This document shows, piece after piece, positions 36,237-44,771 of a stretch of 64,000 nucleotides of DNA. Within the stretch, counting starts at the first letter, position 1. Each line of letters starts with the position of its first letter. The notes beneath the pieces are model-generated. The model saw nothing but the letters and a program-made list of their open reading frames with translations, did no database searches and was not told the origin of the DNA. The position numbers and the translations under genes are program-made. Source of the stretch: JAIBJN01 sp963839745 (GTDB lineage Bacteria; Actinomycetota; Thermoleophilia; Gaiellales; Gaiellaceae); NCBI GenBank assembly GCA_963839745.1, contig CAWIWC010000017.1:62001-126000 (forward strand), in the 5' to 3' direction.

Positions 36237-36967
36237 GTCGTCCTCATGATGACGAGTGCAGCCGCGAGGGCGACCGTTGCGAGCGCAAGGGCGCGCAGCG
36301 CGCCCTCGTTCCCGCGCAGGAGGAGCTCGGTCGTGACGGGCTCCGAGCTCCCGTCCCGGCGGTCGATCCGGCCCTCCACGTGGGTCACTCGGCGCCGGAC
36401 GTCGCGCACCGGCGTCGAGAGCAGGCGCTGCGCGCGGCTGAGGAGGAAGGCGAAGACGGCACCGGCGGCGACGACGGCGTCGAGCTGCTCCTCGGCCGCG
36501 AAGTACGCCGTGACGAGCGGGAAGGCTCCCCAGACGAGCGCGAACCAGACGTCGCCGTGAAAGCGGCCGCCGAACAGCTCCAGGTTGTAGGCGACCACCA
36601 TGAAGCCGCCGCCGACGACGAAGGCGGCGATCCACGGGCTCATGGTGAACGTGCCGACGACGCCGATCGCAATCGCGCCGGCGATCGAGACCACGGCGAG
36701 CACGACGAGCACGCGCTCCGGGATTCGCGTGTTCAGCGGGCGGCCGTTGAGCTCGTCGAGCGCGTGCGCGCCGATTCCGACCGCGAGGAAGAACGCAGCG
36801 AGAGTCCAGAGCAGGCGATCCCACGCGAACGCGGGGGCCAGCGCGGCCCCGATCGCGACATAGCTCAGGTGCCAGGCCGTGTACGGCGGATGAAGGAGCG
36901 TGACGTAGTCGCGCCAGCCTCCGGGGGCGAGCGCGTAGAACGCGGACCGGCCCGCCTCAGTCGCCAC
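36233..36967 (-). CDS. Multi-pass membrane protein, UbiA-like
   Basis: 244 residues with six or more membrane helices (LSYVAIGAALAPAFAWDRLL, TLAAFFLAVGIGAHALDEL, IAAFVVGGGFMVVAYNLELF, ALALATVALAAALVI). The HALDELNGRPLNTRIPERV stretch resembles the acidic DxxxD-type loop of UbiA prenyltransferases, but the second motif is not clear. It overlaps a quinone-type methyltransferase by 11 bases, so a role in menaquinone or another prenyl compound is a reasonable guess. Confidence 0.6.
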   Translation of the reverse strand: MATEAGRSAFYALAPGGWRDYVTLLHPPYTAWHLSYVAIGAALAPAFAWDRLLWTLAAFFLAVGIGAHALDELNGRPLNTRIPERVLVVLAVVSIAGAIAIGVVGTFTMSPWIAAFVVGGGFMVVAYNLELFGGRFHGDVWFALVWGAFPLVTAYFAAEEQLDAVVAAGAVFAFLLSRAQRLLSTPVRDVRRRVTHVEGRIDRRDGSSEPVTTELLLRGNEGALRALALATVALAAALVIMRTT

Positions 36968-37682
36968 GCCTGCCCCACATGACGATGCCGCCGCCCAGGC
37001 TGAGGAGGCGCGCCTGCACGTCGCGGATTCCGGCGTCGTTCCAGACGGCCCGCAGCCGGTCGGGAGGCGTGGTCTCCCAGAAGTCGCGGATGCTCGGGCC
37101 GAGGAAGCGTCCGACCTCGCCCCAGCCGGGTGAGGCGAGACGGCCGAGCACGGGGAGGCCCGCGCGGACATAGGCCTCCCAGGCGATGTGCGGGACGGCA
37201 GCCTGAGGCTCGAAGAACTCGAGCATGGCGACGACGCCGCCGGGTCTGACGACGCGTGCGAGCTCACGCATGGTCGCGCTCGGATCGTCGACGTAACGCA
37301 GCAGGTAGGTGAAGGTGAGGCCGTCGAAGGCAGCATCCTCGAAGGGCAGCGTCTCCGCGCGGGCGTCCTGCAGCTCGACGGCGGAGGAGAGGCCGGCCGC
37401 GTCGACGCGTCGCCGGCCTTCGGCCAGCATCTCGGCGCTCTGGTCGACCCCCACGACGCGGCAGCCGTAGCGGCGCGCGAGCTCGATCGCGACGGCGGCT
37501 GTGCCCGTCGCGACATCGAGGACGACGTGCACCGGCCGCGCTTCGACGCGCGAGACGAGGAACGATCGCCAACGCGGGTCCTGGCCGAAGCTGAGCAGCC
37601 GCGCATAGCGGTCGTACGTCTCCGCCAGGGGCGCGAAAAGCTCCTGTGCGGCGCGGTTCCGCTCGGAGGATCCAGCAACCAC
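36957..37682 (-). CDS. UbiE/MenG-type SAM methyltransferase
   Basis: 241 residues: AETYDRYARLLSFGQDPRW, SAM motif I VLDVATGTAAVAIELAR, motif II GVDQSAEMLAEGRR, and ETLPFEDAAFDGLTFTYLLR and VVRPGGVVAMLEFF, all as in demethylmenaquinone methyltransferases. GTG 37682 is chosen as the closest start to the domain; longer readings run into the divergent gene. It is the head of a four-gene minus operon including the UbiA-like and beta-lactamase-fold proteins. Confidence 0.85.
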   Translation of the reverse strand: MVAGSSERNRAAQELFAPLAETYDRYARLLSFGQDPRWRSFLVSRVEARPVHVVLDVATGTAAVAIELARRYGCRVVGVDQSAEMLAEGRRRVDAAGLSSAVELQDARAETLPFEDAAFDGLTFTYLLRYVDDPSATMRELARVVRPGGVVAMLEFFEPQAAVPHIAWEAYVRAGLPVLGRLASPGWGEVGRFLGPSIRDFWETTPPDRLRAVWNDAGIRDVQARLLSLGGGIVMWGRRGD

Positions 37683-37687
37683 CGGGC

Positions 37688-37693
37688 TATTGT
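37688..37693 (+). promoter_or_regulatory. -10 hexamer before the 183-residue unknown gene
   Basis: TATTGT, 8 bases before GTG 37702; it favours that GTG over the two TTG codons at 37690 and 37693. Confidence 0.4.
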
Positions 37694-37701
37694 TGCTCCC
37701 G

Positions 37702-38253
37702 GTGACCCTCGAGGAGGAGCTGAGCGCTGTCGGCGAGGCCGCCAGGGAGCAGGCACGCGACGGCGAGGAGCTCGTCGCCGTCATCCCCACGGAGCCCGGA
37801 ACGGGCGCCCGTGTCTACCTCTGCGCCTACGAAAGCGGCGAGGAAAGGGCGTGGCTGGCGCTCGACGCGAGCCTGCGCCCGGTGGCGGACCGGGTGCTCG
37901 TCCGCGACGCGGTCGCGATCGCCGCGATGTGCGAGCTCGCCGAGGAGAGCGCGGGCGGGGGAGACCTGGGAGAGCTTCGCGCGCGGCTCGTCGAGCTGCG
38001 CCTGACCGAGAACCCCGAGGGGATCGACGAGGCGGAGATCGCCGCCGCAGAGCTGCAGCAGGCCATCCAGCCGCCGCCCCGGATCGCCAGCGTCCCCTAC
38101 CTCGACGCCCTCGGACTGGCGGCCGGCAGGCTCGAGGGCGCGCTGGGCCAGGTGGGGGGCTCGCCCTTCGCGGAGGCGATGAAGTCGGGCGTGGGCGCTG
38201 CGGACGAGCTCGCGAACGAGGTCGAGCGGACCTACAAGGGCCCGCTGGGCTGA
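37702..38253 (+). CDS. Protein of unknown function
   Basis: 183 residues, soluble and acidic. VTLEEELSAVGEAAREQA starts a helix, a short beta part follows (ARVYLCAYESGEERAWLALD), then a helical middle (VRDAVAIAAMCELAEESA) and the C-terminal ALGLAAGRLEGALGQVGG. No motif was recognised. It ends 3 bases before the convergent ferritin stop. Confidence 0.7.
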   Translation: MTLEEELSAVGEAAREQARDGEELVAVIPTEPGTGARVYLCAYESGEERAWLALDASLRPVADRVLVRDAVAIAAMCELAEESAGGGDLGELRARLVELRLTENPEGIDEAEIAAAELQQAIQPPPRIASVPYLDALGLAAGRLEGALGQVGGSPFAEAMKSGVGAADELANEVERTYKGPLG

Positions 38254-38256
38254 GCT

Positions 38257-38784
38257 CTAGAGTGCGCCGCCCGCGGCGCCCGGAGCGGACGGATCCTCGC
38301 CGCCGTCGCCGATGGCGGTGCGCGACAGGTAGTCCTCGGCGAGCAGGAGGTTCGACTCCGCTGCGCGGGTGACGATCGAGAGGAGATCGGACATGCTCGC
38401 CACCTCCTCGCGCTGCTCCTTCAGGAACCAGTCGAGAAACTGGGCGCCGACGAGGTCGTTCTCCTCGCGGGCGAGCCCGGCGAGGCGGCTGATCTGCGCC
38501 GTCACCTGCTTCTCCTGCTCGAGCGCGAGCTTCACGGGCGCCACCGCGTCCGGGAAGGAGGTCTGCGGCTCGGGCACGGCGGGGACGGTCACCGGCAGGT
38601 CCGCGTCCAGGAGGTACTGGACGATCATGTGCGCGTGGTTCCGCTCCTCCACGGCCTGCCGGTAGAAGTGGGCGGCGAGCTGCGGCAGGGTCTCCTGGTC
38701 GTAGAAGACCGCGATTGCCACGTACTGCTGCGACGCGGCGTATTCGTTGGCGATGTGGCCGTTGAGTTCCTCGGCGAAGCTCAT
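38257..38784 (-). CDS. Ferritin (non-heme, FtnA-like)
   Basis: Iron-storage four-helix protein, 175 residues from ATG 38784. Ferroxidase residues are visible: HIANEYAASQQYVAIA (Glu, Tyr), AVEERNHAHMIVQYLL (ExxH), LEQEKQVTAQI and FLDWFLKEQREEVASM. The tail has a glycine/proline-rich end. ATG 38784 is preferred over ATG 38796, because TAATGT (38798-38793) would be its -10 hexamer 8 bases upstream. Confidence 0.93.
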   Translation of the reverse strand: MSFAEELNGHIANEYAASQQYVAIAVFYDQETLPQLAAHFYRQAVEERNHAHMIVQYLLDADLPVTVPAVPEPQTSFPDAVAPVKLALEQEKQVTAQISRLAGLAREENDLVGAQFLDWFLKEQREEVASMSDLLSIVTRAAESNLLLAEDYLSRTAIGDGGEDPSAPGAAGGAL

Positions 38785-38825
38785 CGGTGCGTACATTACG
38801 TGGAAGGAACGACGAAAGGACTCCG

Positions 38826-39119
38826 ATGGAAGGTGGATTCGGCTTCCCGTTCGGAGGGGATCCGGACGAGTTGATGAAGGGCCTGCGCGAGTTCGCGGAG
38901 CGCCAGACCGAGGCCGTGCAGGAATCGCAGCGCGAGCAGTTCGCGACGTTGACCCTGAACACGGCCGTCGAGCTCACGGGCGCCGCCCTCAGGCAGCTGA
39001 CGGTGGAGGGCTCGCCCGACGAGCAGGCGGTCGCGCTTCGTGACGGGATGCGGGTGCTCTTCCCCGAGGCGGTTGCGCTCGTTTCGGCCGCGCGCCAGGG
39101 CTTCATGCGGGAGAGGTAG
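38826..39119 (+). CDS. Small protein of unknown function
   Basis: 97 residues. AAAGGA 5-10 bases before ATG 38826 sets the start. It begins with a glycine/phenylalanine-rich piece (GGFGFPFGGDPDELMKGL) and continues as a helix with an ExxQ-rich part (FAERQTEAVQESQREQF). No family recognised. Its stop overlaps the LysE start by one base, so the two are co-translated. Confidence 0.7.
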   Translation: MEGGFGFPFGGDPDELMKGLREFAERQTEAVQESQREQFATLTLNTAVELTGAALRQLTVEGSPDEQAVALRDGMRVLFPEAVALVSAARQGFMRER

Positions 39120-39760
39120 TGCCGCTCCCCGATCCAGGCACTCTGGCGGTGTTCGTCGCCGCGGCCGTCGCCCTGCTGGTCGTGCCGGGCCCGGCGGTGC
39201 TCTACATCGTCGCGCAGTCGATCGAGCACGGCCGGACCGCCGGGCTCGTGTCCATGCTCGGGATCCAGGTCGGCGGCCTCGTGCACGTCGCGGCGGCGGC
39301 GCTCGGCCTCTCCGCGCTGCTCGTGCAGTCGTCGGTCGCCTTCAATGTCGTCAAGTTCGTCGGCGCGGCATATCTCGTCTTCCTCGGGCTGCGGAAGCTC
39401 CTCACCCGCGAGCGCTTCGAGACGACGGGCGAGCGCCCGCCGAGGCAGCTCGACCGCCTCTTCAAGCAGGGAATCGTCGTCAACATCCTCAATCCGAAGA
39501 CGGCGCTCTTCTTCTTCGCATTCCTGCCGCAGTTCGTCTCGGTCGAAGAGGGCGCCGTCGGGCTGCAGATCGCCGTGCTCGGGCTGCTCTTCATCCTCAT
39601 CGCCATGATCAGCGACGGCCTCTACGCGCTCGCCGCCGGCACGGCGTCGGACTGGCTCCGCGGGAGCCGTGTTTTCCTCCGCGCGGAACGCTGGGTGTCC
39701 GGAACGGTCCTCGTCGTTCTGGGCGTGACCGCCGCGTTCTCCGGGCCCCAGCGCAAGTAA
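39119..39760 (+). CDS. LysE/RhtB-family exporter
   Basis: 213-residue membrane exporter of amino acids or similar compounds. The signature VPGPAVLYIVAQSIEHGR in the first helix pair and NPKTALFFFAFLPQFV in the fourth are typical; six membrane helices can be counted. GTG 39119. The solute is unknown. Confidence 0.9.
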   Translation: MPLPDPGTLAVFVAAAVALLVVPGPAVLYIVAQSIEHGRTAGLVSMLGIQVGGLVHVAAAALGLSALLVQSSVAFNVVKFVGAAYLVFLGLRKLLTRERFETTGERPPRQLDRLFKQGIVVNILNPKTALFFFAFLPQFVSVEEGAVGLQIAVLGLLFILIAMISDGLYALAAGTASDWLRGSRVFLRAERWVSGTVLVVLGVTAAFSGPQRK

Positions 39761-39874
39761 CGCTCTATCTCTAGGGGCACCCCGCCCTCCACCCGCTTTC
39801 GAGCGTAACGACGAGAAACGCGCCGGTGGCGCGCGCTTTGTGTCGAGAGTGGAAAGGCGTCCGGCGCTGCCGGA
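39761..39874. terminator. Convergent intergenic region with GC hairpin
   Basis: 114 bases between LysE and the GNAT gene. CGCGCC-GGT-GGCGCG (about 39819-39833) is a compact hairpin suited to a bidirectional stop. Nothing else is visible. Confidence 0.35.
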
Positions 39875-40813
39875 TCAGCCGATCTCGACGCGGCGTGCCA
39901 GCCGGTAGAACGTCTCCCGGAAACCCCGCCGCGGCCAGAAGCGGGAGGATTCGAGGTTGGCCATCCGCCAGTCGGTGTGCACCGCCCTGTAGCCGGCGTC
40001 GCGCGCCCAGGCGAGGGCCGTCTCCGTCAGCGCCACTCCGGCGCCGAGGCCGCGCGTCTCCGGCAGCGTCGCCGCGACGGCCAGGTACACGGAGCCGGGC
40101 GGCGTGGCGAGGTTCGGCTCCTCCGGGTAGAGCGCCAGATGGCCCACGATTCGGCCCTCCAGCTCGGCTACGAAATAGACGCAGTCGTACTCGACGAGCG
40201 TCTCCTCCCAGTCCTCGAGGAACGCCTGGGCGTCGGGCACCTCGAGGCCGGTGAACGTCGGCGAGCCCGTGTGGTGCTCCCAGATCAGCGTGAGGAGCGG
40301 CAGCGCCGCCCGGAGGTCTTCGACGTCGCCCTGGCGCACGGCGAGACCGCTTGCCGGCGGCGACGGGTCGGCTCCGCTCTCGCGGATCGCGTGCACCTGC
40401 ATGTGCGCGAAGGCCAGCCGGAACCACGGGTCGGCGAGCTCCGGCACGGCCGGGACGAGCGCCAGGTGCAGCCCCGCGCCCTGAGCGACCCATTCGCCGG
40501 CGATGCCCGCATAGAGGTCGCGGGCGACCTCCGGCTCGCGCGCGGCATGGGCTCCGTGCCCGACCCAGACGTGGCGCCCGAAGTACTCGTCCTCGCGCAG
40601 CGCGCCGATCAGGAACCCGGCGACGTCGCCGCCGTCGAGCGCGACGATCCCCGACGTCCCCTCGGGAGAGCGGACGCGCGCGATCTCGGCGCGAGCGTCC
40701 TCGAGCGCCGGCAGCAGCGGCTCGGCCTCCCGGTGGCGCGCGTGGCGAGCCGCGAGGAGCTCGGCGGCGCCTTCGAGGTGCTCATCCGCGAAGGGCGCGA
40801 TCTCCACGCCCAC
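39875..40813 (-). CDS. GNAT acetyltransferase next to acetyl-CoA synthetase
   Basis: 312 residues with a poorly conserved N-terminal GNAT-like half and a clear C-terminal GNAT domain: VYFVAELEGRIVGHLALYPE, then VAATLPETRGLGAGVALTE (acetyl-CoA loop RGLGAG) and DWRMANLESSRFWPRRGF. It begins 7 bases after the acsA stop, in the same direction. GNAT enzymes often switch Acs off by acetylating its catalytic lysine; that role is inferred from position. Confidence 0.85.
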   Translation of the reverse strand: MGVEIAPFADEHLEGAAELLAARHARHREAEPLLPALEDARAEIARVRSPEGTSGIVALDGGDVAGFLIGALREDEYFGRHVWVGHGAHAAREPEVARDLYAGIAGEWVAQGAGLHLALVPAVPELADPWFRLAFAHMQVHAIRESGADPSPPASGLAVRQGDVEDLRAALPLLTLIWEHHTGSPTFTGLEVPDAQAFLEDWEETLVEYDCVYFVAELEGRIVGHLALYPEEPNLATPPGSVYLAVAATLPETRGLGAGVALTETALAWARDAGYRAVHTDWRMANLESSRFWPRRGFRETFYRLARRVEIG

Positions 40814-40819
40814 GGGCCG

Positions 40820-42796
40820 CTAGCCCTCCTGGGAGGCTTCGCTCGTCGCTCGGTCCTTGAGCTCTTCGACCACGGTCGGGTCGGCGAGCGTCGTCGTGTC
40901 GCCGAGCTCGCGGTTCTCGGAGACGTCCTTGAGGAGGCGGCGCATGATCTTGCCCGAGCGGGTCTTCGGCAGCTCAGGGGCGAAGACGATGTTCGACGGC
41001 CGCGCGATCTTCCCGATCTTCGTCGCCACGTGCTCGCGCAGCTCGGCCATCATCTCCGGCGAGCCCTCCTCGCCGCCCTTGAGGCTCACGAACGCGACGA
41101 TGGCCTGGCCGGTGGTCTCGTCCTTACGGCCGCAGACCGCCGCCTCCGCCACCTTCGGGTGGTCGACGAGCGCGCTCTCGACCTCGATCGTCGAGATCCG
41201 GTGGCCGGAGACGTTCATGACATCGTCCACGCGGCCCATCAGCCAGAAGTCGCCGTCCTGGTCGATCCGGGCGCCGTCGCCGGCGAAGTACATGCCGTCG
41301 AAGCGGCTCCAGTACGTCTCGACGAAGCGCTCGTGGTCCTTGTAGATGCCGCGGAGCATGGCGGGCCACGGCCGTCGCAGGACGAGATAGCCGCCTCCAC
41401 CGGGGCCGACCTCCTCGCCCTTGTCGTTGACGACGGCGGCATCGACGCCCGGGAAGGGCTTCGTCGCCGAGCCGGGCTTCGTCGTGGTGCTCCCCGGAAG
41501 CGGCGTGATCATGGCCATCCCCGTCTCCGTCTGCCACCACGTGTCCACGATCGGGCAGCGTTCGCCGCCGATGTGCTCGCGGTACCAGATCCAGGCCTCG
41601 GGGTTGATCGGCTCGCCGACCGAGCCGAGGAGGCGGAGCGAGGAGAGATCGTGCTTCTGCGCGTGCTCGGGGCCCCACTTCATGTGCGCCCGGATCGCCG
41701 TCGGCGCCGTGTAGAGGATGTCGACCTTGTAGCGCTCGATGATCGACCACCAGCGGTCGCGGTCCGGGTAGTCCGGGACGCCCTCGTACAGGACGCCGGT
41801 CGTCCCGTTCGCGAGCGGCCCGTAGACGATGTAGCTGTGCCCGGTGACCCAGCCGATGTCGGCCGCGCACCAGTAGATCGAGTCCGGCTTCACGTCGAAG
41901 ATGTAGTGGTGCGTCGTCGCGATGCCGACGAGGTAGCCGCCCGTGGTGTGGACGATGCCCTTGGGCTTCGCGGTCGTACCGCTCGTGTAGAGCAGGTAGA
42001 GGAGGTCCTCCGAGTCCATCGGCTCGCACGGGCACGTCGCCGGATCGTCGCTCGCCCCTTCGATGACCTCATGCGCCCAGACGTCGCGGCCCTCGCGCAT
42101 CTCGACGTCTGAGCCGACCCGGCGCCAGACGACCGATGTGCGGACACCCGGCGAGCGCTCGAGGGCCTCGTCGGCGTTGCGCTTGAGCGGAACCTCGCCG
42201 CCCTTGCGCCACCCCGCGTCCTGGGTGATGAGGACCTCGCACTCCATGTCGTTGAGACGGTCCGAGAGCGCGTCGGCGCTGAAGCCCCCGAAGACCACCG
42301 TGTGCGGCGCCCCGAGCCGTGCGCACGCGAGCATGGCGACGGGCAGCTCCGGGATCATCCCCATGTAGATGCCGACGGGCGTGCCCTTGCCGACGCCGAG
42401 CTCCTTGAGCGCGTTGGCGAACCGGACGACGTCCTTCTGCAGGTCGGCGAACGTGATCGTCCTGCGTTCGTCCTCCGGCTCGCCCTCCCAGTAGTACGCG
42501 ACCTTGTCGCCGTTGCCGGCCTCGACGTGGCGGTCGACGCAGTTGAAGCAGACGTTGAGCTTTCCGCCCAGGTACCACTTCGCATACGGCGGCTCCCACT
42601 CGTAGAGCTTCGTGAACGGCTCGAACCAGGTGACCCTCTCGCGGGCCTCGGTTTCCCAGAGATCCTCGAAGTCGCGCTCGTAGATCTCGGGCTGTGCGTT
42701 GGCCTGCGCTGCGAACTCAGGCGGCGGCGGGTACGTGCGCTCCTCGAGGAGCAGCGCGTCGATGGCGGCGCTGGTGTCGGAACGGGTCTCGGTCAT
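40820..42796 (-). CDS. acsA: Acetyl-CoA synthetase
   Basis: AMP-forming enzyme, 658 residues, making acetyl-CoA from acetate, ATP and CoA. Visible motifs: P-loop YTSGTTAKPKGIVHTTGG, VDTWWQTETGMAMITPLPG, YFAGDGARIDQDGDFW and the acetylation-site motif PKTRSGKIMRRLL with the catalytic Lys near residue 619. ATG 42796 lies 6 bases after a TAGAAC hexamer, so the transcript is probably leaderless. A GNAT gene follows closely. Confidence 0.96.
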   Translation of the reverse strand: MTETRSDTSAAIDALLLEERTYPPPPEFAAQANAQPEIYERDFEDLWETEARERVTWFEPFTKLYEWEPPYAKWYLGGKLNVCFNCVDRHVEAGNGDKVAYYWEGEPEDERRTITFADLQKDVVRFANALKELGVGKGTPVGIYMGMIPELPVAMLACARLGAPHTVVFGGFSADALSDRLNDMECEVLITQDAGWRKGGEVPLKRNADEALERSPGVRTSVVWRRVGSDVEMREGRDVWAHEVIEGASDDPATCPCEPMDSEDLLYLLYTSGTTAKPKGIVHTTGGYLVGIATTHHYIFDVKPDSIYWCAADIGWVTGHSYIVYGPLANGTTGVLYEGVPDYPDRDRWWSIIERYKVDILYTAPTAIRAHMKWGPEHAQKHDLSSLRLLGSVGEPINPEAWIWYREHIGGERCPIVDTWWQTETGMAMITPLPGSTTTKPGSATKPFPGVDAAVVNDKGEEVGPGGGGYLVLRRPWPAMLRGIYKDHERFVETYWSRFDGMYFAGDGARIDQDGDFWLMGRVDDVMNVSGHRISTIEVESALVDHPKVAEAAVCGRKDETTGQAIVAFVSLKGGEEGSPEMMAELREHVATKIGKIARPSNIVFAPELPKTRSGKIMRRLLKDVSENRELGDTTTLADPTVVEELKDRATSEASQEG

Positions 42797-42802
42797 TCCG
42801 CC

Positions 42803-42831
42803 GTTCTACCCTGTCGGCCTCCTGTGTGCAA
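42803..42831 (-). promoter_or_regulatory. Complete promoter of acsA, leaderless
   Basis: TTGCAC (42831-42826), a 17-base spacer and TAGAAC (42808-42803), followed after 6 bases by ATG 42796. This is the best -35/-10 pair among the leaderless candidates in the window. Confidence 0.65.
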
Positions 42832-42848
42832 CGGCCACCTCGTTGGAA

Positions 42849-43145
42849 CTAGCCGACGTCGAACAGCGGCCAGAGCAGGAGTGCCGCGAGCCCGCCGACG
42901 ATGAGGCCGATCGCGGCGGCCTCGAGCGCCGTGTCCTTCACGTGCCGGATGGAGTACGAGCCGCCGGCGATGGCGCCGACGACGACGACCACCGGGGCGG
43001 CCGGGTTCAGGTCGAAGACGAGCACCGCGGCGACCATGACCGCTGCGGCGAAGAGCAGGGCGACGACCGTTCCGAGCAGGAGGTCCGTGGCGCTCCGGCG
43101 GGGCTGCGGCTCGTGCGCTTCCTCGTGCTCGAGGTGATTCTCCAC
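42849..43145 (-). CDS. Small membrane protein of unknown function
   Basis: 98 residues from GTG 43145. A polar N-terminus (ENHLEHEEAHEPQPRRSA) precedes two or three membrane helices (LLLGTVVALLFAAAVMVAAV, AAPVVVVVGAIAGGSYSI, AAIGLIVGGLAALLLWPLF). No family recognised. Confidence 0.65.
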   Translation of the reverse strand: MENHLEHEEAHEPQPRRSATDLLLGTVVALLFAAAVMVAAVLVFDLNPAAPVVVVVGAIAGGSYSIRHVKDTALEAAAIGLIVGGLAALLLWPLFDVG

Positions 43146-43177
43146 GCGGCCATTGTGCGTGCACGGGCCACGAGCGG

Positions 43178-43193
43178 CAAACCCTCCTAAAAT
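43178..43193 (+). promoter_or_regulatory. Promoter-like site sharing the end of the 3-kb repeat
   Basis: CAAACCCTCCTA (43178-43189) equals the right end of the repeat at 3074-3181 and runs into TAAAAT (43188-43193), a good -10 hexamer 10 bases before TTG 43204. Either a remnant repeat end serves as the promoter, or the match is chance. Confidence 0.4.
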
Positions 43194-43203
43194 CGTCCGC
43201 GCC

Positions 43204-44112
43204 TTGGCCCTGCTCGACCGCGCCATCGTCCGGGTGCTGCCGGCCGTTCCCAAACCGGTCGTGCGCCGCCTCTCCGGCCGCTACATCGCCGGCCCTGAGC
43301 TCGACGACGCGATCGCCGTCGTCCGCGATCTGAACGCGGCGGGGAAGCTCGCGACCCTCGACGTCCTCGGCGAGGAGGTGGCGAGCAGAGAGGAGGCCCT
43401 CGCCATCCGGACCGAGTACGAGGAGGCGATGGCGGCGATCGAACGTGAGGGCCTCGAGGCCAACGTGAGCGTGAAGCTGACAGGGCTCGGGCTCGCCGTG
43501 GACCCCGCCCTGTGCGCGGAGAGCGTCCGGGTGCTGGTGAGCGTTGCCGCCGAGAACGGAAGGTTCGTGCGCATCGACATGGAGGACTCGAGCACCACCA
43601 CGGCGACGCTCGACCTTTACCGCGAGTTGCGCGCGGAGGGTCGCGACAACGTCGGGATCGTCCTCCAGGCCATGCTCAGACGGACCCTCGACGACGTCCT
43701 CGACCTCGTCGCGCTCGCGCCCAACGTTCGAGTCTGCAAGGGGATCTACGTCGAGCCGGCCGACCTCGCCTACCAGGGCGACGAGGCGATCCGGTTCGCC
43801 TTCGTCGAGACCATGGCTGCGCTCTGGGAGGGCGGCGCGAAGGTCGCCGTCGCGACGCACGACGAGTGGCTCGTCGCCGAGGCCCTGCGGCTGATCGAGG
43901 AGCGAGGCCTCGGCCGCGAGCGCTACGAGTTCCAGATGCTCCTCGGCGTCCGCGAGGAGCTCGCCGACGAGCTCGCGCGCGAAGGCCACACGCTGCGCGT
44001 CTACGTGCCGTACGGCCGCCAGTGGTACGAGTACTCGCTCCGGCGCCTCCAGGAGAACCCGAAGGTCGCCGGCTACATCGCGCGCGACTCCCTCCGGCGT
44101 CTGAAGCCGTGA
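43204..44112 (+). CDS. Proline dehydrogenase
   Basis: FAD-dependent TIM-barrel enzyme oxidising proline to pyrroline-5-carboxylate. About 302 residues from TTG 43204. VSVKLTGLGLAVDPAL, FVRIDMEDSSTTTATLDLY, VGIVLQAMLRRTLDDVL, VRVCKGIYVEP, ATHDEWLVAEAL, FQMLLGVREELADEL and the C-terminal RVYVPYGRQWYEYSLRRLQE follow the monofunctional PRODH pattern, including the double Arg that binds proline carboxylate. It heads a tightly overlapped operon. Confidence 0.93.
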   Translation: MALLDRAIVRVLPAVPKPVVRRLSGRYIAGPELDDAIAVVRDLNAAGKLATLDVLGEEVASREEALAIRTEYEEAMAAIEREGLEANVSVKLTGLGLAVDPALCAESVRVLVSVAAENGRFVRIDMEDSSTTTATLDLYRELRAEGRDNVGIVLQAMLRRTLDDVLDLVALAPNVRVCKGIYVEPADLAYQGDEAIRFAFVETMAALWEGGAKVAVATHDEWLVAEALRLIEERGLGRERYEFQMLLGVREELADELAREGHTLRVYVPYGRQWYEYSLRRLQENPKVAGYIARDSLRRLKP

Positions 44113-44771
44113 ACGGCCTCTCCTGGCGCTTCGTCACGATCGCCGGGTTGTTCGTGACGTCGCTGGTCGTCTCGAACATCATCGCGGTCAAGCTGGCCGA
44201 GGTCGGCGGGCGCGTGTTCGATGCGGGGAACGTCCTCTTCCCGCTCGCCTACCTGCTCGGGGACGTGCTCACCGAGGTCTACGGGTTCCGCGCGGCGCGC
44301 CGGGTGATCCTCCTCGGCTTCGCCTGCAACGTTCTCGCCGTGGGCGCGATCCAGGTCGCGCTGCGCCTTCCGGCCGCAGACTTCTGGCTCGAGAACCAGG
44401 AGGCCTACGAGACGGTCCTGGGCACGACCTGGCGGATCTTCGTCGCCTCGCTCGTCGCCTACCTCGCCGGCGAGCTGACCAACTCGTACGTCCTCTCGCG
44501 CATGAAGGTGGCGACCGGCGGGCGCTTCCTCTGGAGCCGGACGATCGGCTCGTCGCTCGTCGGCCAGGGCCTCGACAGCGTTCTCTTCGTGACGATCGCG
44601 TTCGCCGGGACGGGCGCGCCGCTCCTGGACACGATCGTGACCACGTGGGCGATCAAGGTGGCGTGGGAGGCCCTCGCCACCCCGATCACGTACCTGGTGG
44701 CGAACTGGCTCAAGCGGACCGAGGGGGTCGACGTCTTCGACGTCCCGCGCGCGGCGCAGGCGCGGACGTGA
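44109..44771 (+). CDS. yhhQ: Queuosine-precursor transporter (VUT/YhhQ family)
   Basis: 220 residues, six membrane helices. TSLVVSNIIAVKLAEVGG, LFPLAYLLGDVLTEVYGFRA, ELTNSYVLSRMKVATGGRF and TIGSSLVGQGLDSVLFVTIA are the family pattern. It imports preQ0/preQ1 for tRNA modification. GTG 44109 overlaps the PRODH stop and its own stop overlaps the next GTG. Why it sits with proline dehydrogenase is unclear. Confidence 0.92.
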   Translation: MNGLSWRFVTIAGLFVTSLVVSNIIAVKLAEVGGRVFDAGNVLFPLAYLLGDVLTEVYGFRAARRVILLGFACNVLAVGAIQVALRLPAADFWLENQEAYETVLGTTWRIFVASLVAYLAGELTNSYVLSRMKVATGGRFLWSRTIGSSLVGQGLDSVLFVTIAFAGTGAPLLDTIVTTWAIKVAWEALATPITYLVANWLKRTEGVDVFDVPRAAQART

